A stretch of 64,000 nucleotides of DNA from Prevotella sp. (lineage in GTDB: Bacteria > Bacteroidota > Bacteroidia > Bacteroidales > Bacteroidaceae): positions 78,574 through 142,573 of the forward strand of contig JAEEQH010000002.1 in the NCBI GenBank assembly GCA_016285245.1, in the 5' to 3' direction. Positions 24,883-33,853 of the stretch are shown here, piece after piece (the first letter of the stretch is position 1; every line of letters starts with the position of its first letter). The notes under the pieces were generated by a model. That model did no database searches. It saw only the letters and a list, made by a program, of their open reading frames with translations, and was not told the origin of the DNA. The translations under genes and the position numbers were made by a program.

Positions 24883-25755
24883 ATGAGACAATTAAAGATT
24901 CAGAAGAGCATCACCAACCGTTCGAGTGAGGCTTTGGACAAGTATCTGGTAGAAATTGGTCGCGCACCCCTAATCAGTATTGATGAGGAAATAGAATTGG
25001 CACAGAAAATCCGAAAGGGTGGCCCAGAGGGCGAACGTGCCAAGGACAAGCTTGTGACTGCCAATCTGCGTTTCGTCGTTTCCGTGGCCAAGCAGTACCA
25101 GCATCAGGGTCTGACGCTCACCGACCTCATCGACGAGGGTAACATCGGCCTGATCAAGGCTGCCCAGAAGTTTGATGAGACACGCGGTTTCAAGTTCATC
25201 TCCTATGCCGTGTGGTGGATACGCCAGTCCATCCTCCAGGCTATTGCCGAGCAGAGCCGTATCGTGCGCCTGCCCCTGAATCAGGTTGGATCGCTGAATA
25301 AGATTAGCCACGAGATCAACAAGTTCGAGCAGGAGCATCAGCGCCACCCGTCGGTCAGCGAGCTGGCTGAAGCCACGCAGATTGACGAGGAGAAGATTGG
25401 ACAGTCCATGATGGCCGACGGCCACCATGTCAGCATCGACGCCCCCTTCCAGGACGGCGAGGACAACTGTATGCTTGACGTCATGGCCAGCGGCGACGAC
25501 TCCCGTACCGACCGCCATGTGGACCACGAGTCGATGGCCCAGGAGCTGAACAGCGTCCTGAACAAGGTTCTGAAGGAGCGCGAGATTACCATCATCCGCG
25601 AGTGCTTCGGCATCGGCTGCCACGAGAAAGGTCTCGAAGAGATTGGCGACCAGCTGGGTCTGACACGTGAGCGTGTACGCCAGATACGCGAAAAGAGCAT
25701 CGCCAAGCTGCGTGACAGCGGCAATGCAAAAATTCTGATGAAGTATTTAGGCTAA
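24883..25755 (+). CDS. rpoD: Primary RNA polymerase sigma factor (Bacteroidetes short RpoD/SigA)
   Basis: The 290-residue protein has sigma regions 1.2 (KYLVEIGRAPLISIDEEIEL), 2 (NLRFVVSVAKQYQ to YAVWWIRQSI), 3 (QVGSLNKISHEINKF) and 4 (LTRERVRQIREKSIAKL). It lacks the long acidic region 1.1 of E. coli sigma70, as expected for the Bacteroidetes housekeeping sigma, which recognises -33 TTTG and -7 TAnnTTTG boxes. That matches the boxes found across this window. It has its own leader and is followed 40 nt later by the DUF5686 gene. Confidence 0.96.
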   Translation: MRQLKIQKSITNRSSEALDKYLVEIGRAPLISIDEEIELAQKIRKGGPEGERAKDKLVTANLRFVVSVAKQYQHQGLTLTDLIDEGNIGLIKAAQKFDETRGFKFISYAVWWIRQSILQAIAEQSRIVRLPLNQVGSLNKISHEINKFEQEHQRHPSVSELAEATQIDEEKIGQSMMADGHHVSIDAPFQDGEDNCMLDVMASGDDSRTDRHVDHESMAQELNSVLNKVLKEREITIIRECFGIGCHEKGLEEIGDQLGLTRERVRQIREKSIAKLRDSGNAKILMKYLG

Positions 25756-25759
25756 AAAT

Positions 25760-25790
25760 TTTGCGACTTCAAGAATTATTTGTACTTTTG
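25760..25790 (+). promoter_or_regulatory. Promoter-like -33 TTTG / -7 TACTTTTG pair
   Basis: TTTG (25760-25763) and TACTTTTG (25783-25790) are separated by 19 nt, the classic Bacteroidetes spacing. The downstream GTG start at 25796 is only 5 nt beyond the -7 box, so either the mRNA is nearly leaderless or translation begins later. Confidence 0.5.
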
Positions 25791-25795
25791 GGGTC

Positions 25796-27826
25796 GTGAA
25801 ATGCGCTTTTAAGATATTCATCCTACTGGGCATCCTCACAAGGATGCCCTTTTCGTTGTCAGCAGCGACGTCCGAGGACTCGTTGCTGCTGGAGCGCATC
25901 TACCACTTTCCTGAAAAGATAGCCCACGAGGATATTGCCGGCGTAGAGCGTAATGTCTACATGAAATTCCGCTACGATATCAAGAGACGCAACCCTACTC
26001 TATGGCTCATCCCGACCATGTATCCGCTGGCAAGAGGCGGAAAGCAGCTGCTGATGGAGTCGTACAGCAAGCTAAAATACAAGACGTTCAACGAGTACGA
26101 GAATCACCAGCAGCTGGTCTGGGGGACGGTGCCGCACTATCGCAAGGCGATGTCGCCCGCCCTGGAGTTCCTCACGCCCAACATCTATGCGCCCACCATC
26201 TATGCCGACCACACCTTGTCGCCCTTCCATGAGAACAACCGCCGCTACTACCACTATACATTCAACAACCTGGAGAACGGCTTTGCGGTCATCACCTTCC
26301 GGCCGCGACATCGTCGCAACACCCAGCTCATCAGCGGCATGGCTTACGTCAATTACAATACCGGACGCGTCATTCAAGCCGAACTGACGGGCGACTACGA
26401 CGGCATCTTCTTCAACACCGAGGTAATCATGGGCAACGAAGGCATCAACACGTTCCTTCCCGACCTCTGCTTTACGAAAGCGCAGTTTCACTTCATGGGC
26501 AACAAGATCTTCGTCTATTTCGAGGCGGCCTACGACTGTCCCGTAAGCCTGCCCGACAGCCTGCACAACGTTCACGACCGCGCCCTGCTCGACTCCCTGC
26601 GGCCGTTCAGTCTGATAGACACCGAGGAAGCCATCTACCACCGCTACGACTCCCTGCATCCGAAAAAGCCCGCGCTGCCCGACTCTCTGCAGCCTGTCAA
26701 GAAAAAGAAGAATGTCATGCTTAACGTCCTCGACGTCATCGGCGAGAACCTCGTGGGAAATATCCGCGCACACTCGGAGAACGCGTCGATGCGCATCTAT
26801 CCGCTCCTCAGTCCTCAGTACCTGAGCTACAGTAACCGCTACGGCCTGGCCTACAAGATCAAGATGAAGGCCGACTACCACTTCAACGCCCACCGCTATT
26901 TTGAGTTCCGGCCTACACTCGGTTACAACTTCAAGTTCAAGAAGTTCTACTACACACTCCCCCTGCGCTTCAACTACAACCCCAAGCGCGACGGCTACAT
27001 CGAGGTGGTCTATGGTAACGGCAACCGCACGAGTCACGCCACCATTGTCGACGAGATACGTCAGGAACAGGGCGACAGCGTGGACTTGTCGAGCAAGACC
27101 CTTGGCACCTTCAACGACAACTACCTGCGTGTCACCAACAATATCATGGCCTTCGACTGGATTGACATTGAGGGAGGTTTCACCTACCACCTCCGTGAAG
27201 CCTACGAACCGGCCAGTCTGAGGAGTTTCGGGAAACCCACGGAGTACCGCAGCTTTGCACCCGTGCTGTCGCTGAAGTTCAGGCCCTGGAAGCGCGGCCC
27301 GGTCTTCACCGCCGACTACGAACGCGGCATCAAGGGCGTCAACCGCTCCAACATCGACTACGAACGCTGGGAGTTCGACGGGTCGATGAAGTACAGTTTC
27401 CACACCTTGCGCAAGCTGAATATGCGCATTGGCGGCGGTTTCTACTCCCGTAAGCATGGGAACTCCTTCGTCGACTATGCCAACTTCCGCGACAACAACC
27501 TCCCCGAAGGCTGGGACGATGACTGGACGGGTAACTTCCAGCTGCTGAACAGTCGATGGTACAACGACTCCAGGTATTACGCCCGCGCCAACTTCTCGTA
27601 TGAGTCTCCCTTGGTGCTGCTTTCCTTCCTCCCCGGCGGCCATTTCCTGGAGCGCGAGCGGTTCTATCTCAGCGCGCTAAGCATCGAGCATACCCGTCCC
27701 TACTATGAACTGGGCTATGGGTTCACCACCCGTTTCTTCACCATCGGGCTGTTCACCAACTTCCTCAATGCCGAGTTCCGTAACTTTGAATGTAAATTCA
27801 CCTTTGAGCTCTTCCAACGATGGTAA
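25796..27826 (+). CDS. DUF5686-like outer membrane protein
   Basis: The 676-residue protein has a signal peptide (GTG-initiated, KCAFKIFILLGIL, cleavage near SLSA) and no CarboxypepD-like N-terminal repeat. It has a conserved middle part (ISGMAYVNYNTGRVIQAEL) and a long C-terminal region of amphipathic beta-strands from about 340 to the end, finishing in a Phe/Trp (ELFQRW), as for outer-membrane barrels. DUF5686 proteins are uncharacterised. The only alternative in-frame start before the mature part is ATG 25844, which would remove most of the signal peptide. The last 7 nt overlap the start of the helicase gene. Confidence 0.78.
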   Translation: MKCAFKIFILLGILTRMPFSLSAATSEDSLLLERIYHFPEKIAHEDIAGVERNVYMKFRYDIKRRNPTLWLIPTMYPLARGGKQLLMESYSKLKYKTFNEYENHQQLVWGTVPHYRKAMSPALEFLTPNIYAPTIYADHTLSPFHENNRRYYHYTFNNLENGFAVITFRPRHRRNTQLISGMAYVNYNTGRVIQAELTGDYDGIFFNTEVIMGNEGINTFLPDLCFTKAQFHFMGNKIFVYFEAAYDCPVSLPDSLHNVHDRALLDSLRPFSLIDTEEAIYHRYDSLHPKKPALPDSLQPVKKKKNVMLNVLDVIGENLVGNIRAHSENASMRIYPLLSPQYLSYSNRYGLAYKIKMKADYHFNAHRYFEFRPTLGYNFKFKKFYYTLPLRFNYNPKRDGYIEVVYGNGNRTSHATIVDEIRQEQGDSVDLSSKTLGTFNDNYLRVTNNIMAFDWIDIEGGFTYHLREAYEPASLRSFGKPTEYRSFAPVLSLKFRPWKRGPVFTADYERGIKGVNRSNIDYERWEFDGSMKYSFHTLRKLNMRIGGGFYSRKHGNSFVDYANFRDNNLPEGWDDDWTGNFQLLNSRWYNDSRYYARANFSYESPLVLLSFLPGGHFLERERFYLSALSIEHTRPYYELGYGFTTRFFTIGLFTNFLNAEFRNFECKFTFELFQRW

Positions 27827-30800
27827 ACACTCCACTCACCGTATACAAGGCGTCGGCGGGCAGCGGCAAGACATTCCGGCTGGCCATCGAGTACATCAAA
27901 CTCGTCGTACGCAATCCGCAGTCCTATCATAACATCCTGGCCGTTACCTTCACCAACAAGGCGACCGAGGAAATGAAGATGCGCATACTGAGCCAGCTCT
28001 ACGGACTGTGGAAACAGCTGCCCGACTCCAAGACCTACATGGACTGCGTCTGTGACGAGCTACAGGCAGAGCCCACATTCGTCAGCCGACAGGCCGGTGA
28101 GGCGCTGGCCAACCTCCTCCACAACTACAACTACTTCCGCGTAGAGACCATCGACACGTTCTTCCAGAGCGTGCTGCGTAACCTCGCTCATGAGCTCGAC
28201 CTGACGGCAAACCTCCGCATCGGACTGAACGACGTGCAGGTAGAGGAACTGGCCGTAGACCAGCTCATAGAAGACCTCCAGACGACGGACGCCATGCTCG
28301 TATGGCTGATGAGGTACATCCTGGAGAACATCAGCGAAGACCGCTCGTGGAACGTCATCGGACAGATCAAGCAGTTCGGGCGCACCATCTTCCGCGACTT
28401 CTACAAGACCGAGAGCAAGGTGCTTAACCAGCGGCTCACGGAGAAGGGGTTCTTCGATGCCTACACGAAGACGCTCCGCGAACTGCGCGACTCCGCTGCG
28501 AAGCGCATGAAGGACCTCGGCGACGAGTTCTTCGACACGCTGAGGGCTGATGGCTTCGACATCGACGACCTCTCGAACAAGCGACGCGGCATCGCCAGTT
28601 TCTTCCTGAAACTGCAGAACGGCACCTTCGACCCATCCATCGTGAACGAGACGGTCTTGAAATGTCTCGGCGACCCGTCGAAGTGGTACGCCAAGACCCA
28701 TCAGCGTCGCGACGAGATACACGCCCTGGCCGACAGCCGGCTGTGCGGACTGCTGCACATTGCCGTCGAGGAGCGGTCACGCCAATGGCGGCTCTACCAG
28801 AGTGCAGAGCTCACCCTGCGTCACCTCAATCAGCTGCGTCTGCTCGACAACATCGAGACGAAGGTGCGCCAGTTGAACCAGGAGGCCAACCGTTTCCTAC
28901 TCAGCGACACCCAGCAGTTGCTCCATGCCCTCATCAGCGACAGCGACTCGCCCTTCATCTTCGAGAAGATTGGCACACAGCTGGAGCACATCATGATCGA
29001 CGAGTTCCAGGACACCTCGACGGTACAATGGCAGAATTTCCGCGTGCTGCTGCAGGAGACGATGAGCCACGAGGGTAGCCAGAACCTCATCGTCGGCGAC
29101 GTCAAGCAGAGCATCTACCGCTGGCGTAGCGGCGACTGGCGACTGCTTAACGACATCCGCAGCCAGTTCCCGGAGGGCACGCTGACGGAGAAGCCCCTTG
29201 ACACCAACCACCGCTCGTCGCGACGCGTCATCGCCTTCAACAACGCCTTCTTCCGCGAGGCCGCCCGGTGGGAGTACAACCAGCTGCAGGACATGCCTGA
29301 GGCGGAACAGTTGCGACGCGCCTACGACGGTGTCGAACAGCTGATTCCCGAGCGCCGAGACGATAGCGGCTACGTCAGCATCGACCTGTTGCCCGCCAAC
29401 GACTATCAGGAGACGACGCTCAGCCTGATGGCCGACACCGTCCGCCAGCTGCTGGACGACGGCATCAGCCAGAGTCACATCGCCATCCTCGTGCGTACCA
29501 ATAGTCTTATACCGATTATTGCCAACTACTTTGCCGAGCAGATGCCCAGCGAGGTCAGCATCGTCAGCGACGAAGCATTCCGGCTGGATGCCTCGACGTC
29601 GGTCAACGTCATTGTCAACGCCCTGCGCCTGCTCGTCCGTCCCGACGACAACCTGGCACGGGCGTACCTCGAGAAAATGGCTGGCGGCAGTCTGCCCGAC
29701 GATACCGAAGCCCTGCGGCGCCTGCCGCTCTACGAACTTGTGGAACAGCTCTTCATACACTTCGGACTGAACCGTTTCGACGACCAGAGTGCCTATGTCT
29801 GCGCGTTCTACGACCAGCTGGCCGACTTCACCGCCGACTACGGTACCGACATCGACAGTTTCCTCCACGAGTGGGACGAGAACCTCTGCGCCAAGACCAT
29901 CCAGAGCGACGAGCTCAGCGGTATACGCCTCATCAGCATCCACAAGTCCAAGGGTCTGGAGTTCGAGAATGTCATCTGTCCCTTCTGCGACTGGCAACTC
30001 GAGAAGCAAAGCGGCAACGTCCTCTGGTGCCGCCCCACGGAGGCGCCGTTCAGCGACCTGCCCATCGTTCCAGTCGACTACAGTCAGAAGGGTATGACGG
30101 GAACCATCTACGAGGCCGACTACTGCCATGAGCACCTGCAGAACGTCGTCGACAACCTGAACCTGCTCTACGTCGCCTTCACCCGTGCCGCCCAGCGTCT
30201 TTACGTCATCGGCAAGCGCGGCGCCAAGTCGTCGCGTTCGGCCGTCATCGAAGCGGTTCTTCCCACCATCGAGGGCACCCTCAGCGGCGAAGCCGACGCC
30301 GAGGCCACCCTCCACTACGAGTATGGGACCTATAAGTCCCATGAGTCCCATGAGACCGATGAGTCTCATAAGACCCGGAACCCCTTCCTCCAGTCCCCCA
30401 CGCCTTGCCACGTCAGCGTACAGTCCTTCGACAGCCGCGTAGCCTTCCGTCAGAGCAACCAGAGCCGCAACTTCGTCGACGGCGACGACGAGCAGGGACA
30501 AACCAGCTACATCCAGCTGGGCAGCGTGCTCCACAACATCTTTTCAACCATCCGCACCACCGCCGACGTCGACGCTGCCCTGCAACGCCTACAGCTCGAC
30601 GGCGTGATCTACAACAAGGATGTTACTATGGAACGCATTACCGAGATGCTGCGCCGCCGACTGGAACACCCGAAGGTGGCCTCGTGGTTCAGCGACCGCT
30701 GGACGCTCTTCAACGAGTGTACGATCCTCAACGTCGTCGACGGCGAGGTGGTCGAGCGACGGCCTGACCGCGTGATGACCGATGGCCGTGAGTGGATTGT

Positions 30801-30957
30801 CGTAGACTTCAAGTTCGGCGGCGAGCATCCCGAGTACCACGACCAGGTGCGCGAATATATGCAGCTACTCCGGCAGATGGGCCATAGCCATGTCAGCGGC
30901 TACCTCTGGTTTGTCTACGCTAACCGCATCGTCGAAGTCACAAATAACTCCCATTAG
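27820..30957 (+). CDS. UvrD/RecB-type helicase-nuclease, AddA-like
   Basis: The 1045-residue SF1A helicase has motif I KASAGSGKTF, motif Ia AVTFTNKATEEMK, motif II IMIDEFQDTS, motif III GDVKQSIYRWRSGD and motif VI LLYVAFTRAAQR. A C-terminal PD-(D/E)XK nuclease has PDRVMTDGREWIVVDFKFG. With the next gene it should form the AddAB/RexAB-like complex that resects double-strand breaks for RecA-dependent repair. The ATG overlaps the stop of the DUF5686 gene. Near residues 837-853 a 9-bp repeat inserts a KSHESHETDESHK segment between helicase and nuclease parts, probably a flexible linker. A second 9-bp repeat array follows the stop codon. Confidence 0.9.
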   Translation: MVNTPLTVYKASAGSGKTFRLAIEYIKLVVRNPQSYHNILAVTFTNKATEEMKMRILSQLYGLWKQLPDSKTYMDCVCDELQAEPTFVSRQAGEALANLLHNYNYFRVETIDTFFQSVLRNLAHELDLTANLRIGLNDVQVEELAVDQLIEDLQTTDAMLVWLMRYILENISEDRSWNVIGQIKQFGRTIFRDFYKTESKVLNQRLTEKGFFDAYTKTLRELRDSAAKRMKDLGDEFFDTLRADGFDIDDLSNKRRGIASFFLKLQNGTFDPSIVNETVLKCLGDPSKWYAKTHQRRDEIHALADSRLCGLLHIAVEERSRQWRLYQSAELTLRHLNQLRLLDNIETKVRQLNQEANRFLLSDTQQLLHALISDSDSPFIFEKIGTQLEHIMIDEFQDTSTVQWQNFRVLLQETMSHEGSQNLIVGDVKQSIYRWRSGDWRLLNDIRSQFPEGTLTEKPLDTNHRSSRRVIAFNNAFFREAARWEYNQLQDMPEAEQLRRAYDGVEQLIPERRDDSGYVSIDLLPANDYQETTLSLMADTVRQLLDDGISQSHIAILVRTNSLIPIIANYFAEQMPSEVSIVSDEAFRLDASTSVNVIVNALRLLVRPDDNLARAYLEKMAGGSLPDDTEALRRLPLYELVEQLFIHFGLNRFDDQSAYVCAFYDQLADFTADYGTDIDSFLHEWDENLCAKTIQSDELSGIRLISIHKSKGLEFENVICPFCDWQLEKQSGNVLWCRPTEAPFSDLPIVPVDYSQKGMTGTIYEADYCHEHLQNVVDNLNLLYVAFTRAAQRLYVIGKRGAKSSRSAVIEAVLPTIEGTLSGEADAEATLHYEYGTYKSHESHETDESHKTRNPFLQSPTPCHVSVQSFDSRVAFRQSNQSRNFVDGDDEQGQTSYIQLGSVLHNIFSTIRTTADVDAALQRLQLDGVIYNKDVTMERITEMLRRRLEHPKVASWFSDRWTLFNECTILNVVDGEVVERRPDRVMTDGREWIVVDFKFGGEHPEYHDQVREYMQLLRQMGHSHVSGYLWFVYANRIVEVTNNSH
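30328..30375 (+). repeat. 9-bp tandem repeats inside the addA-like gene
   Basis: About five imperfect units of AGTCCCATG (period 9) encode the SHESHETDESHK segment. Unit length divisible by 3 keeps the frame. Related arrays occur at 30945-30992 and 51188-51250. Confidence 0.78.
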
Positions 30958-30992
30958 TCCTATTAGTCCCATCAGTCTCATTAGACCCATCC
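30945..30992 (+). repeat. 9-bp tandem repeats between the addA-like and addB-like genes
   Basis: About five units of the ATTAGTCCC/ATCAGTCTC type span the last codons and stop of the addA-like gene and fill the gap up to the ATG at 30998. A longer upstream frame for the second gene (from 30890) translates this array as PISPISPISLIRP and is therefore not used as start. Confidence 0.8.
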
Positions 30993-30997
30993 CCCCC

Positions 30998-33853
30998 ATG
31001 ACAACCTTCCTCGAACATATCGCCCAGGATATCCTGCAGAAGTACGGCAACGACCTCTCGCGTATCGCCGTCGTCTTCCCCAACAAGCGCGCCTCGCTCT
31101 TCCTTAACGATGCGCTGGCACGGCTCGCCGGACGTCCCATCTGGTCGCCATCCTATATCACCATCAGCGAGCTTTTCCGTCGCCACAGCGCCCTGCAGGT
31201 GGCCGACAACATCAAGCTTGTCTGCGACCTACACCGCGTCTATACACGTGTCACGGGCTACGACGAGACGCTCGACCACTTCTACGGCTGGGGGCAGCTG
31301 CTGCTGACCGACTTCGACGACATCGACAAGAACATGGCGCCGCCTAAGCAGGTGTTTACCAATCTGCGCGACATCCACGAACTCGACGATACCAGCTACC
31401 TCACAGACGAGCAACGCGCCATCCTCCGCAAATTCTTCGCCAACTTCAGCGACAATCAGAACAGCGAACTCAAGGAGCGGTTCCTTCGCCTGTGGTCCAA
31501 CATGGGAGCCATCTATCAGGAGTACAACGACCACCTGCGGCAGCAGGGACTGGCCTACGAGGGCGCACTCTACCGCCAGGTGGCCGAGGACGAGAGCCTG
31601 ACGTTCGAGCACGACCGCTACCTCTTCGTCGGTTTCAACCTCATGCAGCAGGTGGAGCAGCGGCTCATTGCCAACCTCCGACGTCAGGGAAAGGCCGACG
31701 TCTACAGCGACAACGAGCACATAGCCCCGCGGGAGATCACCTTCGTCGCCGCACCGACTGAAAATATCCAGGCACGCTACGCCACACAATGGCTGCGCGA
31801 TGGCAACCGCATCGCCGACGGCCGCCGAACCGCCATCGTCCTCTGCGACGAGGCACTCCTCGGCACCGTCATCCATTGTCTGCCGCCAGAGGTGGAGCAC
31901 GTCAACGTCACCACCGGCTACCCCTTGCAACAGGCACCCATTGCCTCGTTCATACAGCAGCTTCTGACACTCCACACCCTTGGCTACGACAGCAAGCGCC
32001 ACCGCTTCCGTCCCCGCTACGTCAGGGCTCTGCTCCGCCATCCCTACGCCCAGTATCTCGACCAGGATCAGCTCCTCTTCCGCCCGGACTCCCGCGGTTT
32101 CAACCGCGAGCTCCTCGCCCACATCGCCTCCCTCGTTGCCACCCTTCCATTATCCATCAGGAGCAAAGCCCCGCAACAGCCCGACGCTTTCACCGCCGAA
32201 GCCATCTTCCGCGCCTACACCCTCCTGAACCGCCTCGTTGCCCTCGTAGAGAGCAGCGACCTCGACGTAGAGACCAACACCCTACAGCGCCTCGTCGCCC
32301 AGCTCGTCCAGCAGACCTCCGTCCCCTTCCACGGCGAGCCCGCCGTAGGCCTCCAGATCATGGGCGTCCTCGAGACACGCAACCTCGACTTCGACCACGT
32401 CCTGCTGCTCTCCACCAACGAGGGCAACATGCCACGCGGCGTCAACGACGCATCATTCATTCCCTACAGCATCCGCAAGGCCTTCGGACTGACCACCGTC
32501 GACAACAAGGTAGCCATCTACCAGCACTACTTCCGCCATCTGCTGAGCCGTGCCCACGATGTCACCCTCTGCTACAACAACGCCACCACCGACGGCCATA
32601 CCGGCGAGATGTCGCGCTTCATGCTACAGCTCCTCATCGAGAGCACCACCCCCATCCGTCAGCAGACACTCCAAGGTGGCCAGCACGTCGACAGTCTCCA
32701 GCCGCGTCCCATCGACAAGACTCCCGCCGTCCTAGACGCCCTCCGCCGCCGCTTCGCCACCGACCTCGGGACTCCGTCCCACCCCTCTCACCTCTCACCT
32801 CTCAGTTCTCAACTTGGGACGCAGTCCCACTCCCCCCTTCTCACCCCCACCGCCATCAACCGCTACCAGCGCTGTCCCCTGCAGTTCTACTACAACTACG
32901 TCGAGGGACTGCGCGAGCCTGACGACAACGACGAGGACGTCATCGACAACCGCGTCTTCGGTAACATCTTCCACGATGCCGCCCAGCTGCTCTACGAGAA
33001 GATGATGCAGAAGAGCCCGACCATCCTCGCCTCCGACATCGACGCCGTCCTCAAGGAGCGAATCGACATCGAGCGCGCTGTCGACGCCGCCTTCCAGAAG
33101 AACCTCTTTGCCGCCCCCCAATCATCAATTATCCATTATCCATTATCCATTAAGAGCCAAGCTCTCAACGGTCTGCAGCTCATCTCACGCAAGGTCATCA
33201 TCGAGTACCTGCGCCAGCTGCTCACCCTCGACCGTCAGCTCACGCCGTTCACCATCCTCGGACTGGAGAAGGACGTCGTCGTGCCCTACACCATCCACTC
33301 GCTCGGCATCGACACCACCCTCGGCGGACGCATCGACCGTCTCGACATGATAACCGACGAGAACGGCGACGAGCTGATACGCGTCGTCGACTACAAGACC
33401 GGCGCACGGCGACTGACGCCCCTAAAAAGCGTCGACGACATCTTCAACCCCGACCAGCTGCGCAACCACAACGACTACTACCTGCAGGCACTTCTCTACG
33501 CCCGCCTGGTCGCCAAAAATCCATTATCAATTATCCGCTCGACCTATGGTCGCTTGCAAGGCAAGAATTACCAATTATCAATTAGGAGTGAAGCCCCGTA
33601 CCCGGAAGTCGCTCCCGCCCTGCTCTTCATCCAGCACGCCGGCGTGAAGGACTACGACCCCATCCTGCGTTTCGGCCAGGAGCCCATCAGGGACATGAAC
33701 ACCCCCGATGGCGATCGATTCGTCGCGTTACTGAGTGAGAAGATTGAGGATATTTTCAACCCGGCCATCGCCTTCGTCCCCACCGACGACCGCACCCGCT
33801 GCACCACCTGCCCCTATGCCCCATTCTGCGGAATAGGTGCCACTCTTCGTTGA
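30998..33853 (+). CDS. AddB-like PD-(D/E)XK nuclease with Fe-S cysteines
   Basis: The 951-residue protein starts MTTFLEHIAQDILQ, then an inactive-helicase-like region (FPNKRASLFLNDAL in place of a Walker A). The C-terminal nuclease has DENGDELIRVVDYKTG as catalytic motif. C626 (NRYQRCPLQFYYNY) and the C-terminal CTTCPYAPFCG supply the four cysteines of an AddB/Cas4-type 4Fe-4S cluster. It partners with the preceding helicase in break resection. At least four repeat segments are translated in frame: residues 384-392, about 590-618, 708-724 and 841-867. One contains a full double-hairpin element found elsewhere in the window. The gene stays open, so these are tolerated as surface loops or linkers. 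Confidence 0.88.
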   Translation: MTTFLEHIAQDILQKYGNDLSRIAVVFPNKRASLFLNDALARLAGRPIWSPSYITISELFRRHSALQVADNIKLVCDLHRVYTRVTGYDETLDHFYGWGQLLLTDFDDIDKNMAPPKQVFTNLRDIHELDDTSYLTDEQRAILRKFFANFSDNQNSELKERFLRLWSNMGAIYQEYNDHLRQQGLAYEGALYRQVAEDESLTFEHDRYLFVGFNLMQQVEQRLIANLRRQGKADVYSDNEHIAPREITFVAAPTENIQARYATQWLRDGNRIADGRRTAIVLCDEALLGTVIHCLPPEVEHVNVTTGYPLQQAPIASFIQQLLTLHTLGYDSKRHRFRPRYVRALLRHPYAQYLDQDQLLFRPDSRGFNRELLAHIASLVATLPLSIRSKAPQQPDAFTAEAIFRAYTLLNRLVALVESSDLDVETNTLQRLVAQLVQQTSVPFHGEPAVGLQIMGVLETRNLDFDHVLLLSTNEGNMPRGVNDASFIPYSIRKAFGLTTVDNKVAIYQHYFRHLLSRAHDVTLCYNNATTDGHTGEMSRFMLQLLIESTTPIRQQTLQGGQHVDSLQPRPIDKTPAVLDALRRRFATDLGTPSHPSHLSPLSSQLGTQSHSPLLTPTAINRYQRCPLQFYYNYVEGLREPDDNDEDVIDNRVFGNIFHDAAQLLYEKMMQKSPTILASDIDAVLKERIDIERAVDAAFQKNLFAAPQSSIIHYPLSIKSQALNGLQLISRKVIIEYLRQLLTLDRQLTPFTILGLEKDVVVPYTIHSLGIDTTLGGRIDRLDMITDENGDELIRVVDYKTGARRLTPLKSVDDIFNPDQLRNHNDYYLQALLYARLVAKNPLSIIRSTYGRLQGKNYQLSIRSEAPYPEVAPALLFIQHAGVKDYDPILRFGQEPIRDMNTPDGDRFVALLSEKIEDIFNPAIAFVPTDDRTRCTTCPYAPFCGIGATLR
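32147..32174 (+). repeat. In-frame 'PLSIRSKAP' repeat segment in the addB-like gene
   Basis: The segment CCATTATCCATCAGGAGCAA encodes PLSIRSKA. Variants of the same peptide, PLSIKSQA and QLSIRSEA, are encoded by repeat segments at 33119-33170 and 33571-33598. Confidence 0.65.
32764..32850 (+). repeat. In-frame repeat segment with GGGAC hairpins and 7-bp TCACCTC units
   Basis: Two small palindromes (GGGACTCCGTCCC and GGGACGCAGTCCC) flank TCACCTC-type units of period 7. The translation, around SHLSPLSSQLGTQSHS, lies just before the Fe-S/nuclease region and looks like an inserted linker. Confidence 0.65.
33119..33170 (+). repeat. In-frame AT-rich repeat segment in the addB-like gene
   Basis: Tandem ATTATCC/ATTATCA units encode SSIIHYPLSIKSQA. 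The DNA matches intergenic repeats at 40852, 41727 and 49465. Confidence 0.72.
33521..33585 (+). repeat. Double-hairpin element, coding copy, with AT-rich flanks
   Basis: The core 33535-33567 (CCGCTCGACCTATGGTCGCT and onward) forms two adjacent hairpins, CGACC/GGTCG and CTTGC/GCAAG. It is identical over 33 bases to the reverse complement of 49481-49513. The flanks (ATTATCAATTA type) are also shared. It is translated as IRSTYGRLQGKN inside the addB-like protein. Confidence 0.88.

Noticed and set aside
26072..27643. 523-codon frame antisense to the DUF5686 gene
   Set aside because: Shadow frame rich in Val, Gly and Ala with no motif; the plus-strand protein has a signal peptide and barrel-like C-terminus.
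28897..30534. 545-codon frame antisense to the addA-like gene
   Set aside because: Shadow frame with low-complexity Val/Gly/Ala composition; helicase motifs are on the other strand.
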